The notes beneath the pieces are model-generated. The model saw only the letters and a program-made list of their open reading frames with translations, had not been told where the DNA came from and did no database searches. A stretch of DNA of 64,000 bases, from assembly GCA_028690665.1 (NCBI GenBank), contig JAQVAV010000003.1, positions 124,001 through 188,000 on the forward strand, in the 5' to 3' direction. How positions within the stretch are numbered: position 1 is the stretch's first letter; every line of letters begins with the position of its first letter. Made by a program: the position numbers and the translations under genes. Below are positions 62,409-64,000 of this stretch, in pieces. This DNA is from Paludibacter sp. GTDB taxonomy: Bacteria > Bacteroidota > Bacteroidia > Bacteroidales > Paludibacteraceae.

Positions 62409-62530
62409 AAATAAAAATAATTAAGTATATATTATAAAAATTTTAATTCGGACACAATAACATTAACAGCAAACGCAATAACGTTCACCCAAAATCAAAA
62501 ATTCGAGTTATTTTTTGAAGCAACACGCAT

Positions 62531-62563
62531 ATTTATGCAAAAAGTAGATATTCTTGCATAAAT
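62531..62563. repeat. Inverted repeat in the uxaB leader
   Basis: ATTTATGCAA (62531-62540) and TTGCATAAAT (62554-62563) are perfect 10-bp arms around 13 nt. It may be a dimer binding site or a hairpin in the leader RNA. Confidence 0.5.
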
Positions 62564-62652
62564 ACAATATTTATAAAATATTAGATTTGGTTAGTTTCAA
62601 TCGACTTGAGTTCGTATAAATCATTGAAAAATAGCGAACAAATACGAATGAT

Positions 62653-62680
62653 GTATTTCTGTGTGCGCACACGGAAATAC
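62653..62680. promoter_or_regulatory. 28-bp palindrome, operator candidate upstream of uxaB
   Basis: Near-perfect palindrome (13 of 14 pairs) centred on GTGTGCGCACAC, with outer arms GTATTTC and GAAATAC. The centre is CG, as in LacI-family operators. It starts 5 nt past the -7 element at 62686-62693 on the minus strand, so it covers the expected transcription start. Confidence 0.55.
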
Positions 62681-62685
62681 ACGCG

Positions 62686-62693
62686 CAAAAATA
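62686..62693 (-). promoter_or_regulatory. -7 promoter element, probably for uxaB
   Basis: TATTTTTG on the minus strand matches TAnnTTTG. The next minus-strand gene is uxaB, 277 nt away. Confidence 0.45.
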
Positions 62694-62933
62694 CAATAAT
62701 ATTGTCGAATACAAAAATCCAATGAGGAATTCATAAAAAATTTTATTATAATAAAAAATAAAACAATAGTTAGAAATCGGAACACCTATAACCGCTAGAC
62801 TGCCATAGGATATTTTAACACGCAACTTACGTCAAACAAAAGAAATAAATTTATATGGCTGGAAATAAGTAAATCCTGCGAACTTTATATTTCACATATT
62901 TGTTTGTAGATAAAACTAAAAAATGAATGCAAT

Positions 62934-63146
62934 ATGAAAGCAAACATTGGTTCAACCGACAAATTAGTCCGTCTTGGATTAGCAATCGTTTTGATTGTTC
63001 TATTTTATAAAGAAGTTATAACCGGTACACTTGGCATTATCGGACTTGTAGTGGCTCTTTTATTAACCGTTACCAGTTTGATAAGTTTCTGTCCTCTTTA
63101 TCCGTTATTTAAAATTAACACAGCAAAGAAAAAAGAGAAGAAATAA
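62934..63146 (+). CDS. Small DUF2892 membrane protein
   Basis: A 70-residue inner-membrane protein of the DUF2892 type, the family of the membrane part of YgaP. It starts MKANIGSTDKLVRLGLAIVLIVLF, typical of the family (N-x-G-x-x-D-R), has two membrane helices (about 12-28, 32-55) with a Cys in SFCPLYPLF, and a basic end. In other bacteria such proteins accompany rhodanese domains; none is seen here. Function unknown. Confidence 0.87.
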   Translation: MKANIGSTDKLVRLGLAIVLIVLFYKEVITGTLGIIGLVVALLLTVTSLISFCPLYPLFKINTAKKKEKK

Positions 63147-63184
63147 ATTTTCTAAAATGCAGTTGTTCAATTTGGTTGAAAAGA

Positions 63185-63356
63185 AATAAGAGGGTGTCTC
63201 AAAAGAAAGAAGAACACAAATTTCGCAAATAAACGCAAATTTTTACAAATCATAATTATTTCTATTTCAATAATATATTAAATTTATTAATCTGTTTTAT
63301 TTGTGAAAATTTGCGAAATTTGCGTTCAAAATTCTCTTTTTGGACACCCTCTTATT
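63185..63356. mobile_element. MITE-like inverted-repeat element
   Basis: A 172-bp non-coding segment whose ends are a perfect 14-bp inverted repeat (AATAAGAGGGTGTC, 63185-63198, and GACACCCTCTTATT, 63343-63356). Inside, imperfect inverted copies of an AAATTTCGCAAAT/AATTTGCGAAATTT-type sequence continue the symmetry for most of its length. No open frame. The terminal GAGGGTGTC motif resembles ends I associate with Bacteroidota MITEs. The right end abuts the stop of the acyl-CoA synthetase gene, so it may also act as its terminator. Confidence 0.6.
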
Positions 63357-63359
63357 ATT

Positions 63360-64000
63360 TTATTTGACCCTTATCGGTTTTGTGTAAAGAAATCTTTTGA
63401 TTTTTTGAGACGCAGTTTTCTCAAAAGGGACTTCCATAATGTCCACTCGTTTCAATTGGGATACTTTATTTAACTTTAAATTCAATTCCTTTGTAAAATT
63501 AGATCTCCACTCATAATATTTTTCGGTTTTTTCTTCAACAATTGTCTTGATATGTTCAATATTTTTTTCAAGGGATTCTATATCGAGTATAACTTTAGCA
63601 ACTAAGAACCCATCTTCTTCAATAACAAGGGATTCAGACACATACTGATTATTATTAATTATCGATTCAATATCCTCAGGATAAATATTTTCACCACTTG
63701 CACCTAAAATCATATTTTTCAATCTGCCTTTGATATACAAACGGTTCTTTTTATCTAATTTACCGTAATCACCTGTTTTAAACCAACCATCCTGCGTTAA
63801 AACATCAAAAGTTGCATTCTGATTTTTATAATATTCCCTCATCACATTAGGGCCTTTAGCCCAAATCTCCCCTACTCCTTTTTTGTCTGGATTATCAATT
63901 TTCACGGTTACTCCCTCAAGCGGAAATCCCGTAGACTGTAATTTTGTTTGATGGGGAGCTGCACCGGCAATCAAAGGAGCCGTTTCTGTAAGTCCGTAGC
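63360..64000 (-). CDS. AMP-dependent acyl-CoA synthetase, C-terminal part (cut by window edge)
   Basis: The visible 213 codons are the C-terminal part of an ANL-superfamily long-chain acyl-CoA synthetase or similar enzyme. The frame runs past the right edge and enters with YGLTETAPLIAG, the adenylate-forming core motif; later are GEIWAKGPNVMREYYKN, DGWFKTGDYG (Asp binding ribose) and GRLKNMILGASGENIYPEDIE (hinge and C-terminal domain). The end, KTASQKIKRFLYT, carries the candidate catalytic Lys. Substrate cannot be determined; Bacteroidota usually have such enzymes for fatty-acid activation. Confidence 0.9.
   Translation of the reverse strand, partial: YGLTETAPLIAGAAPHQTKLQSTGFPLEGVTVKIDNPDKKGVGEIWAKGPNVMREYYKNQNATFDVLTQDGWFKTGDYGKLDKKNRLYIKGRLKNMILGASGENIYPEDIESIINNNQYVSESLVIEEDGFLVAKVILDIESLEKNIEHIKTIVEEKTEKYYEWRSNFTKELNLKLNKVSQLKRVDIMEVPFEKTASQKIKRFLYTKPIRVK

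Larger units (their letters stand above)
62409..62933. other. Long intergenic region upstream of uxaB
   Basis: About 525 AT-rich nt with no convincing gene. It contains two inverted repeats (62531-62563 and 62653-62680) and one -7 element on the minus strand (62686-62693), which would give uxaB a leader of about 270 nt. Confidence 0.6.

Noticed and set aside
62571-62825. 84-codon minus-strand open frame upstream of uxaB
   Set aside because: It covers the 28-bp palindrome and promoter element, is unusually Cys/Tyr/Phe-rich, resembles no family and has no plausible start context.
1-64000. tRNA, rRNA or CRISPR arrays
   Set aside because: No direct-repeat array with regular spacers was seen, and no cloverleaf or T-loop (GTTCGANTC) with acceptor stem was noticed in the gaps between genes; a covariance search would settle tRNAs.

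Overview
The window looks like chromosome from a member of the Bacteroidota, most likely Bacteroidales. Supporting signs are a SusC/SusD pair, gliding/type IX secretion (T9SS) genes and sorting domains, Bacteroidota-specific families (DUF4301, DUF4494, GGGtGRT, PUR-type DUF3276), AT-rich composition, no obvious Shine-Dalgarno sites, and promoters that repeatedly show the Bacteroidota -7 element TAnnTTTG. I recognise no rRNA, tRNA, CRISPR array, prophage or insertion-sequence transposase. The species cannot be named from the sequence alone.

Layout. (1) 1-8.5 kb: a minus-strand pectin utilisation locus, susC - susD - two PL1 pectate lyases, continuing off the left edge. (2) 8.7-14.3 kb: DUF4301 protein, a T9SS type B secreted protein, a triple-LysM/periplasmic-binding protein and a small outer-membrane barrel. 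(3) 14.4-17.4 kb: kduI - kduD - DUF4861, the route from unsaturated uronate to 2-keto-3-deoxygluconate, with a GntR-like operator over the promoter. (4) 17.5-22.4 kb: housekeeping genes tsaB, a SPOR lipoprotein, an Nramp transporter and a DUF4494-yggS-miaA operon. (5) 22.5-26.8 kb: PL11 rhamnogalacturonan lyase and a tandem pair of secreted alpha/beta hydrolases, one lacking its nucleophile serine. (6) 26.9-31 kb: UDP-glucuronate decarboxylase, GT2, Wzz-like protein and a rhomboid protease. (7) 31.4-35.9 kb: glycogen metabolism trio (debranching enzyme, GT4 synthase, GH57). (8) 36-42.6 kb: cca, a GNAT protein, a NifU-like + GGGtGRT pair of unknown function, yjbQ and a DsbD. (9) 42.8-50.9 kb: the giant T9SS translocon gene sprA/sov downstream of ruvA. 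(10) 51.2-57.6 kb: exported superoxide dismutase, then nusB, yajC, ybbR and a wbpE - membrane protein - wbpD - wbpB block for a diacetamido-uronic acid sugar nucleotide. (11) 57.9-64 kb: PUR-family protein, threonine aldolase, uxaA, uxaB, a DUF2892 protein, a MITE-like inverted repeat and a truncated acyl-CoA synthetase.

Two themes connect the genes. The first is pectin use: PL1 and PL11 lyases cut homogalacturonan and rhamnogalacturonan I outside or on the cell, SusCD imports fragments, and KduI/KduD plus UxaB/UxaA turn the unsaturated and saturated uronates into 2-keto-3-deoxygluconate; these genes sit in four separate places in the window. The second is T9SS: SprA is the outer-membrane translocon, the PL11 enzyme and the 10.4-11.6 kb protein carry type A and type B sorting domains, and the wbp block resembles the pathway that in Porphyromonas gingivalis supplies the sugar anchoring T9SS cargo to A-LPS.

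The best candidates for new biology are the promoter-overlapping palindromes at kduI and upstream of uxaB, the NifU-like/GGGtGRT pair, the Cys4 membrane protein inside the wbp block, the hydrolase pair with one apparently dead copy, and the inverted-repeat element at 63.2 kb. All functional calls rest on motif recognition by eye; no database search was run.
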